Of a stretch of 6,271 bases of DNA, positions 1-6,150 are shown in pieces (the first letter of the stretch is position 1; each line of letters opens with the position of its first letter). The DNA is from an uncultured Pseudomonadota bacterium (GTDB lineage: Bacteria; Myxococcota_A; UBA9042; CAIXZC01). The notes beneath the pieces were generated by a model. It was not told where the DNA came from, made no database searches, and was given only the letters and a program-made list of their open reading frames with translations. The stretch lies in contig CALGBT010000216.1 of NCBI GenBank assembly GCA_937884235.1, positions 1-6,271 on the forward strand, written 5' to 3'. The position numbers and the translations under genes were made by a program.

Positions 1-100
1 GCTGCCTGGGAGCGGCACCGGGCTGCTCTCATTTGTCATCACGCAGCAGGCCCGGGGCAAGAACCATCTCTGCTTTGATGGGGTGATAAGTGGACAGTAG
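1..100 (+). CDS. C-terminal end of an unidentified protein (5' truncated by the window)
   Basis: This is the last 32 codons of a gene that begins before the window. The frame starts at base 2 and stops at TAG 98-100. About 23 of 32 codons end in G or C, clearly more than in the other two forward frames, and this matches the neighbouring genes. The tail reads LPGSGTGLLSFVITQQARGK, continues with NHLCFDGVISGQ and then stops. No family can be named from so short a piece. It overlaps the GTG start of the next gene by 11 bases, which suggests that it belongs to the same operon and that translation is coupled. The alternative is that this is non-coding sequence; the frame call rests only on codon bias and the overlap. 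Confidence 0.5.
   Translation, partial: LPGSGTGLLSFVITQQARGKNHLCFDGVISGQ
80..87 (+). promoter_or_regulatory. Ribosome binding site for the membrane glycosyltransferase gene
   Basis: GGGGTGAT can pair with the ATCACC part of the 16S rRNA 3' end. It ends only two bases before the GTG start at 90. It lies inside the end of the upstream gene, so initiation probably depends partly on ribosomes finishing that gene. Confidence 0.4.
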
Positions 101-1667
101 CTCCATCTTTCCGACCCTGTCACCGGGGCGACGCAGCACTCGGCTGCTGGTGCTGGCTCTGGCCCTGGCGGTTTTCGCTGGCACGGTGGGTGCGGCGCTC
201 TTCTACAGTGGTTCTTCCCGGATTCTGAGCCCCTCTGCTGTCGAGTTGTTGGAGAGCATTGAGCAGCGCGCAGCCGCGCAAGCCAAGTCCCCCTCTTTAG
301 CCTCATCGCCGAGCCCGGCCCTGGTCTGGCTGGCTGCTCACTTCGTCGATGCCGCGGAGCCAGTAGCGGGACCGGCAGTGCAGAGTCTGGATGCGCTCCC
401 GCTGGGATTGCTGGCCACTCTACTTTATCTTCTGGCGAGTTTCATGGTGGGGCCGTTTTCCGCCCTCCTGGCCCCCCTTTTGCTGCTCCTGCAGCCGCAG
501 TTCCTGCAGCGTCTCATGGAAGTCGGCGCAGGATTCGCCGTGGCCGCGCTGCTGGTGCCCTCTCTGGTGCTGGGAGTGGCCCTGACCCGGGCAACCTGGT
601 GGGCCCGCCTGCTGCTCTGTGCCGTGGCTGGACTGGCGGGCGGCGGGGCGGTCTTCGTCCATCACCTGGGGTTCTGGACGACCATGGGGGCGACCCTGGC
701 CCTCTTCCTGGCGGCGCGGCCGCGCCTCAAGGATGGTCAGCTGGAAGTTGCCCCTCTGGGGCTGGAGCTGGTCACGGTGCTCTTCTGCTTCGTGGTTGCG
801 GCGGGCATCACTTACAAGGTCCTGGCCCTGGACGGCAAGGAAGTCATTGGTTACCTTTTCGGCCCCTTCAAACAGTTCCATCCGCCCTTTGCTGTTGCCG
901 GCACCGTCTATCGTGAAGTCGTAGATGGCGGGCCGCCAGTGTGGACGACGCTTTACCTCTGGCTGGTGCGCACTCCCCTCTCGTTGTGGGTGCTGGCGGC
1001 CTTGGGGCTGAGGGCGAGTTGGTGCGGCGGGTGCCGGGTGCCCCGGCTGCTGTGGCTACCGGTGGGGCCGGCGCTGGCCATCCTCATCGTCACTGCCGGG
1101 GCCGGCTCGCCACTTTACTCGGGCCCCCTCAATCTCCTGGCCCCCCTGGCGTTGCTGCCGGCGCTGCTGGGTACCGCCGCCCTGACTGGCGGGCAGCCCG
1201 CGGCGGGTGGACCGGGGTGGACCCGGTTTGCTCCCGTCATGCTCGCCACGGTGGTGGTGGCCCACCTCGTAGTTGTTGATGCCCGCCACCTGCCCCACCC
1301 GTCAGCCTACGCAAACGTGCTGGGGGGCGGCAGCGGTGGCTCGTTGGCGGGCGGCAATGGGCTCTACCTGGAGCCGACATTTGATGAGGCGGCGGCGCGG
1401 GAGTTGCTGTCGTTGGGGAACAAGGTTGTGGTCTCACCCTGGGATGGTGCCGCGTCGTCGGTGCTTGCCCGCTATGCCAGTGAGCTTGGCCAGCCGCCCC
1501 CGAAGGTGCGCCCCGGCGGCATTTTGCCGACACTTCTGTACGCCGGCGGCAGCGACACCGCCGGGGAGTTGCTCCTCGACTATTGCCAAGGACCCGGGGT
1601 CGCGGCATCATTGACCATCGACCATCAGGTACTGTGGTGTGTCGTCGACCCGGGAGCCGCGCCGTGA
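90..1667 (+). CDS. Polytopic membrane protein, probable GT39/PMT-like (GT-C) glycosyltransferase
   Basis: This is a 525-residue integral membrane protein with about ten hydrophobic segments, near residues 18-40, 105-135, 145-166, 171-191, 193-209, 225-246, 284-308, 320-337, 344-363 and 380-397. A soluble tail of about 125 residues follows. Two stretches recall GT39 (ArnT/PMT-type) enzymes: the loop and helix around residues 277-307 (GGPPVWTTLYLWLVRTPLSL), which resembles their 'PWYY...LLVKTPL' segment, and the post-helix HPSAYANVLGGGSGG near 403-417, which resembles their 'hPxxxxxNxlaGG' segment. Such enzymes transfer sugar from a polyprenyl-phosphate carrier on the periplasmic side. The acidic DE dyad expected after the first helix is not obvious, so activity is uncertain. 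GTG 90 is the first possible start after the in-frame TGA 84-86, and later starts would cut the first helix. The gene overlaps the downstream GT2 gene by 4 bases. That partner would supply the lipid-linked sugar, and its presence is the best support for the call. A Cys-Gly-Gly-Cys lies at residues 312-315. Confidence 0.6.
   Translation: MDSSSIFPTLSPGRRSTRLLVLALALAVFAGTVGAALFYSGSSRILSPSAVELLESIEQRAAAQAKSPSLASSPSPALVWLAAHFVDAAEPVAGPAVQSLDALPLGLLATLLYLLASFMVGPFSALLAPLLLLLQPQFLQRLMEVGAGFAVAALLVPSLVLGVALTRATWWARLLLCAVAGLAGGGAVFVHHLGFWTTMGATLALFLAARPRLKDGQLEVAPLGLELVTVLFCFVVAAGITYKVLALDGKEVIGYLFGPFKQFHPPFAVAGTVYREVVDGGPPVWTTLYLWLVRTPLSLWVLAALGLRASWCGGCRVPRLLWLPVGPALAILIVTAGAGSPLYSGPLNLLAPLALLPALLGTAALTGGQPAAGGPGWTRFAPVMLATVVVAHLVVVDARHLPHPSAYANVLGGGSGGSLAGGNGLYLEPTFDEAAARELLSLGNKVVVSPWDGAASSVLARYASELGQPPPKVRPGGILPTLLYAGGSDTAGELLLDYCQGPGVAASLTIDHQVLWCVVDPGAAP
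1652..1656 (+). promoter_or_regulatory. Ribosome binding site deciding the GT2 start
   Basis: GGGAG lies seven bases before GTG 1664, inside the final codons of the membrane protein gene. It supports the GTG start, which puts VRLSVIIPVYNEE at the very N-terminus as is normal for the family, rather than a start further upstream in the same frame. Confidence 0.6.
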
Positions 1668-2428
1668 GATTGAGCGTTATCATACCTGTCTACAACGAAG
1701 AGAAGACCATTGAAGCCGTGGTCCGTCGAGTGCAGCAGGCGCCATTCAAGAAGGAGATCATCATTGTTGATGATGGCTCCCGGGATGGCACCAGAGAGGT
1801 GCTGGCTCGTTTGGACGAGGAGCCAGACATCAGGGTCTTTTCGCAGCCCGAAAACCGGGGTAAGGGAGCATGTCTGCGCCGCGGTTTTGCCGTGGCCACC
1901 GGCGATGTCATCGTCATCCAGGATGCCGACATGGAGTACGACCCCAACGACTTCGCCGTGCTCATGGGGCCGATTCTGTCGGGGCAGGCAGACGTGGTCT
2001 ATGGCTCGCGCTTCGCCACCCCCGAACGGCGAGTTAATTCCAGTTGGCACACCTGGGGTAATCGAACCCTGACGATGCTCTCGAACCGATGCACCGGCCT
2101 CCGCCTCACTGACATGGAGACTTGCTACAAGGTTTTTCGGGCGGAGATCATCAAGAGTATCAAGCTGGTCTCGGACCGCTTCGGCTTCGAGCCGGAAGTG
2201 ACGGCCAAGGTGGCGCGGATTCCGGGTATCAGAATCTTCGAGGTGCCCATCTCCTATCACTATCGCAGCTTTGCCGAAGGCAAGAAAATCGGCTGGCAGG
2301 ATGGGGTCTCGGCGGTGGCGAGGATCTTCTATTTCAATCTGGCGCACAATCCGGGGCAGGCCTACCGCGATGACCCCGAACGGTTCCTCGAAGCGGCCCG
2401 CAGGCCTCTCCCTGACGAGGACTCCTAG
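1664..2428 (+). CDS. Family 2 glycosyltransferase, DPM1-like (polyprenyl-phosphate sugar synthase type)
   Basis: This is a 254-residue GT-A fold enzyme of glycosyltransferase family 2, in the subgroup that includes dolichyl-phosphate mannose synthases. It probably transfers a sugar from a nucleotide sugar to polyprenyl phosphate at the cytosolic membrane face. The N-terminus has SVIIPVYNEE (4-13) and IIIVDDGSRDGT (32-43), with the nucleotide-binding aspartates at 36-37. The metal-binding DXD is D87-A-D89 in VIQDADMEYDP. YGSRF at 113-117, LTDMETCYKVFR at 148-159 and EGKKIGWQDG at 205-214 are typical of this subgroup. No C-terminal membrane helices are seen, so it is the short, soluble or peripheral form. 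The GTG start sits in a GTGA overlap with the stop of the membrane protein gene, which indicates tight coupling. The sugar and the lipid cannot be told from sequence. Its stop codon shares a CTAG with the stop of the convergent gene. Confidence 0.9.
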   Translation: MRLSVIIPVYNEEKTIEAVVRRVQQAPFKKEIIIVDDGSRDGTREVLARLDEEPDIRVFSQPENRGKGACLRRGFAVATGDVIVIQDADMEYDPNDFAVLMGPILSGQADVVYGSRFATPERRVNSSWHTWGNRTLTMLSNRCTGLRLTDMETCYKVFRAEIIKSIKLVSDRFGFEPEVTAKVARIPGIRIFEVPISYHYRSFAEGKKIGWQDGVSAVARIFYFNLAHNPGQAYRDDPERFLEAARRPLPDEDS

Positions 2429-2721
2429 CCAAACCGCAGTTCGATGCTCTTCTCAACCTGGGCCTGGATGGGGCCTTTCATGACGCGGGCACCGAGGCCT
2501 TTCAGATCGATGTCCACGGTGATGGTGGTTTCGGTGAGGTAGAAGGTGGCCGTGAAGATCTTCCCCGAAGCGGTACCCTTGGTGCCGTCGTCATTCCAGC
2601 TGACATCAGAGATAAGATGAGCGAGCTTGGCATGGAACTTCTCAAGGAGCGCGTGGCCACGCACTTTGGCCTCTTCCAGGCCGAGGGTGTGATTTCTTTC
2701 CACATGAATCGTTGATGCCAT
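2425..2721 (-). CDS. Polyhydroxyalkanoic acid system family protein
   Basis: This is a 98-residue protein matching the small PHA-system family (the PHA_gran_rgn type), whose members are about 90-100 residues long and occur near PHA storage or lipid genes. Their biochemical role is poorly defined. Visible signatures are an N-terminal STIHVERNHTLGLEEAKVRG (3-22), a predicted helix (about 16-38), and then beta-strand-rich sequence with SGKIFTATFYLTETTITVDI (52-71), DLKGLGARVMKG (72-83) and a final helix QVEKSIELRF (88-97). There is no signal peptide or membrane helix, so it is probably cytosolic. The ATG is preceded by a strong AAGGAGG that overlaps the stop of the upstream radical SAM gene, so the two form one transcript and may be translationally coupled. 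No PHA synthase, phasin or depolymerase is present here, so the family name should not be read as proof of PHA synthesis. Confidence 0.8.
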   Translation of the reverse strand: MASTIHVERNHTLGLEEAKVRGHALLEKFHAKLAHLISDVSWNDDGTKGTASGKIFTATFYLTETTITVDIDLKGLGARVMKGPIQAQVEKSIELRFG

Positions 2722-2726
2722 TGGTG

Positions 2727-2733
2727 CCTCCTT
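2727..2733 (-). promoter_or_regulatory. Strong ribosome binding site for the PHA-system gene
   Basis: On the minus strand this reads AAGGAGG, five bases before the ATG at 2721. Its first base is also part of the radical SAM stop codon (2733-2735), so ribosomes finishing that gene are released on the site. This fixes the start of the small gene. Confidence 0.8.
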
Positions 2734-3602
2734 CAGAGTCCTCTTTCGGTTTCCGATTTGAGCAGTTCCTCGTCCCGACTCTCCAACACCTCGGTCAACA
2801 GCTTGATGATCTGGTGTTTTTCGTAGGGGAAGACGACCCGCACGGTGAGATAATTTGATGCATGCTTGCTGGTGAGCAGACCCTTCTTCAGGTCGAGGTT
2901 CTCGATCATGGTCTTGAGTTCCTCCACCAGGCCAAAGCGGGAAGGCATGTAGAACTTCTCCTGCTCCGCCAACTCGTAGAGCGGTGTGTCTTCAATGACC
3001 ATGGTGGTGAGGACGCCGACGAAGTCAGGCTGGATGCGGTTGAGCACGGCGGCGGTGGCGCGGGCGTGCTCCAGGCTGCGAGTGCGCCCGGCGATGCCCA
3101 GCAGGACGATTGCAGAATACTGGATGCCCGCCTCTTTGACGCGCAGTCCTGCGGCCACAGTCTCTTCTACGGTGACCCCTTTGTTGATGGCTTTCAGGGT
3201 CGCTTCGTCGCCACTCTCGATGCCGTGGTAGATAATCCCCAGGCCCAGCTCTTTCAGGCGGCGCAGCTCCTCCACAGACTTCTTGAGAATGGAGCGCGGG
3301 TCCCCGTAGATGCCGATTCTTTCCACGGTGGGCATGCTCTCTTTGATGGCGCTCATGACCTTCTCAAGGTAGGGCATGGGGGCAATGAGGGCGTCGCCAT
3401 CGCAGAGGAAGACGCGGCGGAAGCGGTAGGAGATTCCCTCTTCGATGTCTTCGAGGACGCTCTCGATGGGCTTCAGGTGAAACTCAGATTCGTCATACAT
3501 GGCGCAGAAGCTGCAGCGATTGTAGCTGCAGCCGACGGTCATCTGGATGAGCAGGCTTTGTGACTCGCTTGGGGGGCGATAGAGGATGCCGTCATAGTGC
3601 AT
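2733..3602 (-). CDS. Radical SAM protein with CX4CX2C cluster motif
   Basis: This 289-residue protein belongs to the radical SAM superfamily, whose members use a [4Fe-4S] cluster to cleave S-adenosylmethionine and start radical chemistry. The cluster cysteines are C25, C30 and C33 in TVGCSYNRCSFCAMY. This is CX4CX2C rather than the textbook CX3CX2C, with the usual aromatic residue (F32) before the last cysteine. Other barrel signatures are VFLCDGDAL (64-72, in the position of the SAM-binding 'GGE' strand), YGDPRSI (99-105), GLGIIYHGIESGDE (120-133) and VLLGIAGRTRSLEHA (166-180). Only one other cysteine (C67) is present, so there is no sign of an auxiliary Fe-S cluster. The length suits a single-domain protein with an Elp3/COG1032-like core. 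The substrate is unknown. The ATG has AAGGAG eight bases upstream. The gene is first in an operon with the PHA-system gene and divergent from rel. Confidence 0.85.
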   Translation of the reverse strand: MHYDGILYRPPSESQSLLIQMTVGCSYNRCSFCAMYDESEFHLKPIESVLEDIEEGISYRFRRVFLCDGDALIAPMPYLEKVMSAIKESMPTVERIGIYGDPRSILKKSVEELRRLKELGLGIIYHGIESGDEATLKAINKGVTVEETVAAGLRVKEAGIQYSAIVLLGIAGRTRSLEHARATAAVLNRIQPDFVGVLTTMVIEDTPLYELAEQEKFYMPSRFGLVEELKTMIENLDLKKGLLTSKHASNYLTVRVVFPYEKHQIIKLLTEVLESRDEELLKSETERGL

Positions 3603-3610
3603 TGATGAGT

Positions 3611-3616
3611 CTCCTT
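3611..3616 (-). promoter_or_regulatory. Ribosome binding site for the radical SAM gene
   Basis: On the minus strand this reads AAGGAG, eight bases before the ATG at 3602. It is a standard strong site and supports that start. Confidence 0.75.
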
Positions 3617-3676
3617 GCCCGTACCCGGAAAAGTATCCATGACTGGCATACCATCGAGGGATCCGGGCGAAGAACA

Positions 3677-3706
3677 GTTATAAATTATTCGGTTTTGGTG
3701 TTGCAA
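3677..3706 (-). promoter_or_regulatory. Probable sigma70-type promoter for the radical SAM operon
   Basis: Read on the minus strand, TTGCAA (3706-3701) is followed after 18 bases by TATAAC (3682-3677), which has five of six matches to TATAAT. The region is AT-rich against a GC-rich background. Transcription would start near 3670, giving a leader of about 70 bases. The -35 box is only four of six to consensus and is palindromic, shared with the rel promoter. Confidence 0.5.
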
Positions 3707-3729
3707 GCACAAAACGTCGAGCATATACT
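3701..3729 (+). promoter_or_regulatory. Probable sigma70-type promoter for rel
   Basis: TTGCAA (3701-3706) and TATACT (3724-3729) are separated by exactly 17 bases. The -10 box has five of six consensus matches and the -35 box four of six. Transcription would begin near 3736, leaving a leader of about 50 bases before the ATG at 3788. This position also argues against any rel start upstream of the promoter. Confidence 0.6.
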
Positions 3730-3778
3730 CCGCATCAATGAATATGGTCCACCACACGCGGATTTCCGGTGGGCCTGC

Positions 3779-3785
3779 AAGGGAG
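3779..3785 (+). promoter_or_regulatory. Ribosome binding site for rel
   Basis: AAGGGAG ends two bases before ATG 3788. The spacing is shorter than usual, but no better site or start is found nearby. An in-frame GTG at 3785 overlaps the site and is a less likely start. Confidence 0.5.
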
Positions 3786-3787
3786 TG

Positions 3788-5971
3788 ATGCCGTCGCATC
3801 CACCCAAACTGGACGATATTGTCCAGGCACTAGTCGAGTATCATCCTACCGTCAATTTGGACTTGGTGAAGAGCGCATACGCCTATGCTGCCGCCAAGCA
3901 CCAGGGTCAGAAGCGGAAATCCGGCGAAGACTACATCATCCATCCCCTGCATGTTGCTCGCATCGTCTGCGAGCTGCGGCTGGACGAGCGTGCGGTTTGC
4001 GCCGCCCTCCTCCACGATACCGTTGAGGATACCGATGCTCAGTACGAGGAGCTGGTAGAGCTCTTCGGGGTGCAGGTGGCCGATGTGGTTCAGGGGGTGA
4101 CCAACCTCTCGAAAATGAGTCTCGCCTCCCGGGAGGAGCGCCAAGCCGAGAACTTCCGCAAGATGCTGTTGGCCATGGCCAAGGATATCCGGGTCATCCT
4201 GGTGAAGCTGGCCGACCGACTGCACAACATGCGGACGCTGGGCCACACCAGCCAGGAGCAGACCCTCCGCAAGGCCAGCGAGACCATGGACATCTATGCG
4301 CCTCTCGCCAACCGCCTGGGGCTCTACTGGCTCAAGTCCGAACTCGAAGACCTGGCCTTCAAACACCTGAATCCCGAGGCGTACAAGGATCTGGAAGCGA
4401 AGCTCGCCGCCGGGGAGAAGACCCGGCGCAAGTTCCTCGACCTGGTCCGGGGCATCCTTGAGCAGGAGGTGCGGGAGGCGGGCCTGACCACCGCTAAGGT
4501 CCAAGCGCGTCACAAGTTCAAGTACAGCATCTTCCGCAAGATGGAGCGCCAGGGCGTTCCCTTCGAGAAGGTCTACGACGTGGTTGCCTTTCGCGTCGTG
4601 GTGACCAGCGTGGATCAATGCTGGCAGGTGCTGGGGATGGTCCATCAGCTCTGGCGTCCCGTGCCAGGGCGTTTCCGGGACTACGTCAGTCTGCCCAAGC
4701 CCAACGGCTATCGCTCGCTCCATACTTCGGTTATCGGTCCCGGTGGCCAGCGCATGGAAGTGCAGGTCCGTACCGCGGAAATGCATGACGTGGCCGAGCG
4801 CGGCATCGCCGCCCACTGGAAGTACAAGGACGGCCGGGTTGTCTCTCCTGCGGATGAGGCGAAGATCCGCTATCTGAAGCAGCTCATTGAGGAACTCATG
4901 GACCTCAACGAGACCGTGCGTGACCCCATGGAGCTGTACAGCGCCATCAAAGAGGGTCTCTCCTTCGAGGAGATTTTCGTCTTTACTCCGCGGGGTGATG
5001 TCAAGAACCTGCCCCAGGGCGCAACGCCGGTGGACTTTGCCTTCTCCATTCACTCCGAGGTGGGCATGCGCACCACCGGGGCGCGGGTCAATAACATCAT
5101 GGTGCCCCTCAACCATGCCCTCAGTAATGGGGACGTGGTGGAGATTATCACCAGCAACAGTCAGAAGCCGTCCCAGGATTGGCTGCGCTTCGTTCGCTCG
5201 AGCCGCGCCAAGGCGAAGATTCGCCGGGTGCTACGGGCCGATGCTCGGGGCCGTTACCTGCAGCTGGGCAAGGTGCTGTTGGAGAAGGCCTTCAAACGCT
5301 TCTCCATCACCTATAACAAAGTCTCCAAGGCCGGCCAGGTGGAGAAGCTGGTCAAGGAGATGGGTTATCCCAGTGAAGAGCAGGTGCTCTATCTCGTTGG
5401 CCTGGGCAAGCTGGAAGCCGAGACCATTGTCGAGCTCTATCGCGAGGCCCATGGGCTCAAGACCGAGTCCCCCGGCGAAGAGCCGCCCCGGCCCGCCTCC
5501 GGTTTCTTCGAGCGCCTGCGGCTCACGGGCAAAGGCAAGGTGCTGGTGGGCGGGCAGGACGACGTCATGGTGCGCTATGCCAAGTGCTGCTCACCAATTC
5601 CCGGCGAGCGCATCCTCGGCTTCGTCACTCGTGGGCGTGGCATCACCATCCATTCCGCGGCCTGCAAGTATGTAGAAGTAGTTGACGAAGACCGGCTCGT
5701 CGAGGTCGATTGGGACCGGGGCGACAACTCCATGCGGGACGTCACCCTGAAGATCACGTCAATGGATACCCCAGGCCTGCTAACGCTCATGTCCCAGGTC
5801 TTCTCGAGCATGGGCGTAAACATCCGCCAGGCCATCGTCCGCACCGGCGACCAGAAAGCCGAGAACACCTTCCAGGTGCAGATCAAGAACATCAGCCAAC
5901 TGAAGACGATTCTTCGGGCCTTGCAGCGGATCGAAGGGGTCACGAAGGTGGAACGGATTCAGGGGAAGTAG
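3788..5971 (+). CDS. rel: Bifunctional (p)ppGpp synthetase/hydrolase (Rel/SpoT type)
   Basis: This 727-residue cytosolic enzyme of the stringent response makes (p)ppGpp from ATP and GDP/GTP and hydrolyses it. The N-terminal HD hydrolase domain keeps its metal and catalytic residues: H52, H76-D77 and E80-D81 in LLHDTVEDT, and D143 with N147 in LADRLHNMRT. The synthetase domain has R241 and K243 in ARHKFKYSIFRK, D264 in VYDVVAFRV, PKPNGYRSLHTSVIGP (303-318) and E324 in MEVQVRT. The specificity loop is RFRD (295-298), close to the RXKD of bifunctional enzymes and unlike the EXDD of RelA. After these come a TGS domain (about 394-455), a helical region (about 460-555), a short Pro/Glu-rich linker (about 558-571), a zinc-finger-like domain with C600-C601, H622 and C626, and an ACT domain (about 648-727). 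The length is normal for the family. The start at 3788 places KLDDIVQALVEYHP at the usual N-terminal position and lies just after a promoter and ribosome site. Confidence 0.97.
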   Translation: MPSHPPKLDDIVQALVEYHPTVNLDLVKSAYAYAAAKHQGQKRKSGEDYIIHPLHVARIVCELRLDERAVCAALLHDTVEDTDAQYEELVELFGVQVADVVQGVTNLSKMSLASREERQAENFRKMLLAMAKDIRVILVKLADRLHNMRTLGHTSQEQTLRKASETMDIYAPLANRLGLYWLKSELEDLAFKHLNPEAYKDLEAKLAAGEKTRRKFLDLVRGILEQEVREAGLTTAKVQARHKFKYSIFRKMERQGVPFEKVYDVVAFRVVVTSVDQCWQVLGMVHQLWRPVPGRFRDYVSLPKPNGYRSLHTSVIGPGGQRMEVQVRTAEMHDVAERGIAAHWKYKDGRVVSPADEAKIRYLKQLIEELMDLNETVRDPMELYSAIKEGLSFEEIFVFTPRGDVKNLPQGATPVDFAFSIHSEVGMRTTGARVNNIMVPLNHALSNGDVVEIITSNSQKPSQDWLRFVRSSRAKAKIRRVLRADARGRYLQLGKVLLEKAFKRFSITYNKVSKAGQVEKLVKEMGYPSEEQVLYLVGLGKLEAETIVELYREAHGLKTESPGEEPPRPASGFFERLRLTGKGKVLVGGQDDVMVRYAKCCSPIPGERILGFVTRGRGITIHSAACKYVEVVDEDRLVEVDWDRGDNSMRDVTLKITSMDTPGLLTLMSQVFSSMGVNIRQAIVRTGDQKAENTFQVQIKNISQLKTILRALQRIEGVTKVERIQGK

Positions 5972-6010
5972 GCGTTTGACGTTGTAACGACCTGGGTCGG
6001 GTGGTGCGAT

Positions 6011-6037
6011 TAGACGCCCCAAGTGGCGTCTCTACGG
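6011..6037 (+). repeat. 27-bp hairpin repeat, left copy
   Basis: The stem AGACGCC (6012-6018) pairs perfectly with GGCGTCT (6025-6031) across a six-base loop, followed by CTACGG. The reverse complement begins CCGTAGAGACG and ends CGTCTA, exactly like the right copy. It starts 39 bases after the rel stop and could also act as a weak transcript-end hairpin, although it has no T-run. Confidence 0.65.
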
Positions 6038-6124
6038 GTTGCTGGGGGCCGGGGCTTTGATGGCGTCGGAAAGGGATTGCGGGGTGCAGATGGTTCCAGG
6101 CGGATTGTGGTGCCGGTTTGGGTG

Positions 6125-6144
6125 GGGCGAATACATGTCCGCCC
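6125..6144. repeat. Imperfect palindrome
   Basis: GGGCG (6125-6129) pairs with CGCCC (6140-6144). The centre contains ACATGT (6133-6138), itself a palindrome, with one A/C mismatch next to the outer stem. Confidence 0.4.
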
Positions 6145-6150
6145 ACGGTC

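Noticed and set aside
1583..1663. A longer GT2 start at ATG 1583
   Set aside because: The added residues come from another frame of the upstream gene and have no family match. GTG 1664 has a ribosome site and puts the conserved first strand at the N-terminus.
2862..3563. A 233-codon plus-strand open frame opposite the radical SAM gene
   Set aside because: It is a shadow frame. The minus-strand product has clear radical SAM motifs and its own ribosome site.
3624..3667. Inverted arms CCCGGA (3624-3629) and TCCGGG (3662-3667) in the radical SAM leader, considered as an operator or leader hairpin
   Set aside because: The arms are only six bases, 32 bases apart, and do not extend. This is expected by chance in GC-rich sequence.
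3560..3787. A 76-residue N-terminal extension of rel (open frame from 3560)
   Set aside because: It would overlap the start of the divergent radical SAM gene and run through the predicted promoters. Its sequence does not resemble Rel N-termini, and the start at 3788 gives the normal family length.
3830..5116. A 428-codon open frame on the minus strand inside rel
   Set aside because: It is the antisense shadow of a well-conserved gene in GC-rich DNA, with no recognisable domain.
6012..6040. Hairpin after rel as an intrinsic terminator
   Set aside because: The stem is good (seven perfect pairs), but the following bases are CTACGGGTT with no T-run, and a matching inverted copy lies 200 bases away. 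A repeat is the better explanation, although a role in ending transcripts is not excluded.
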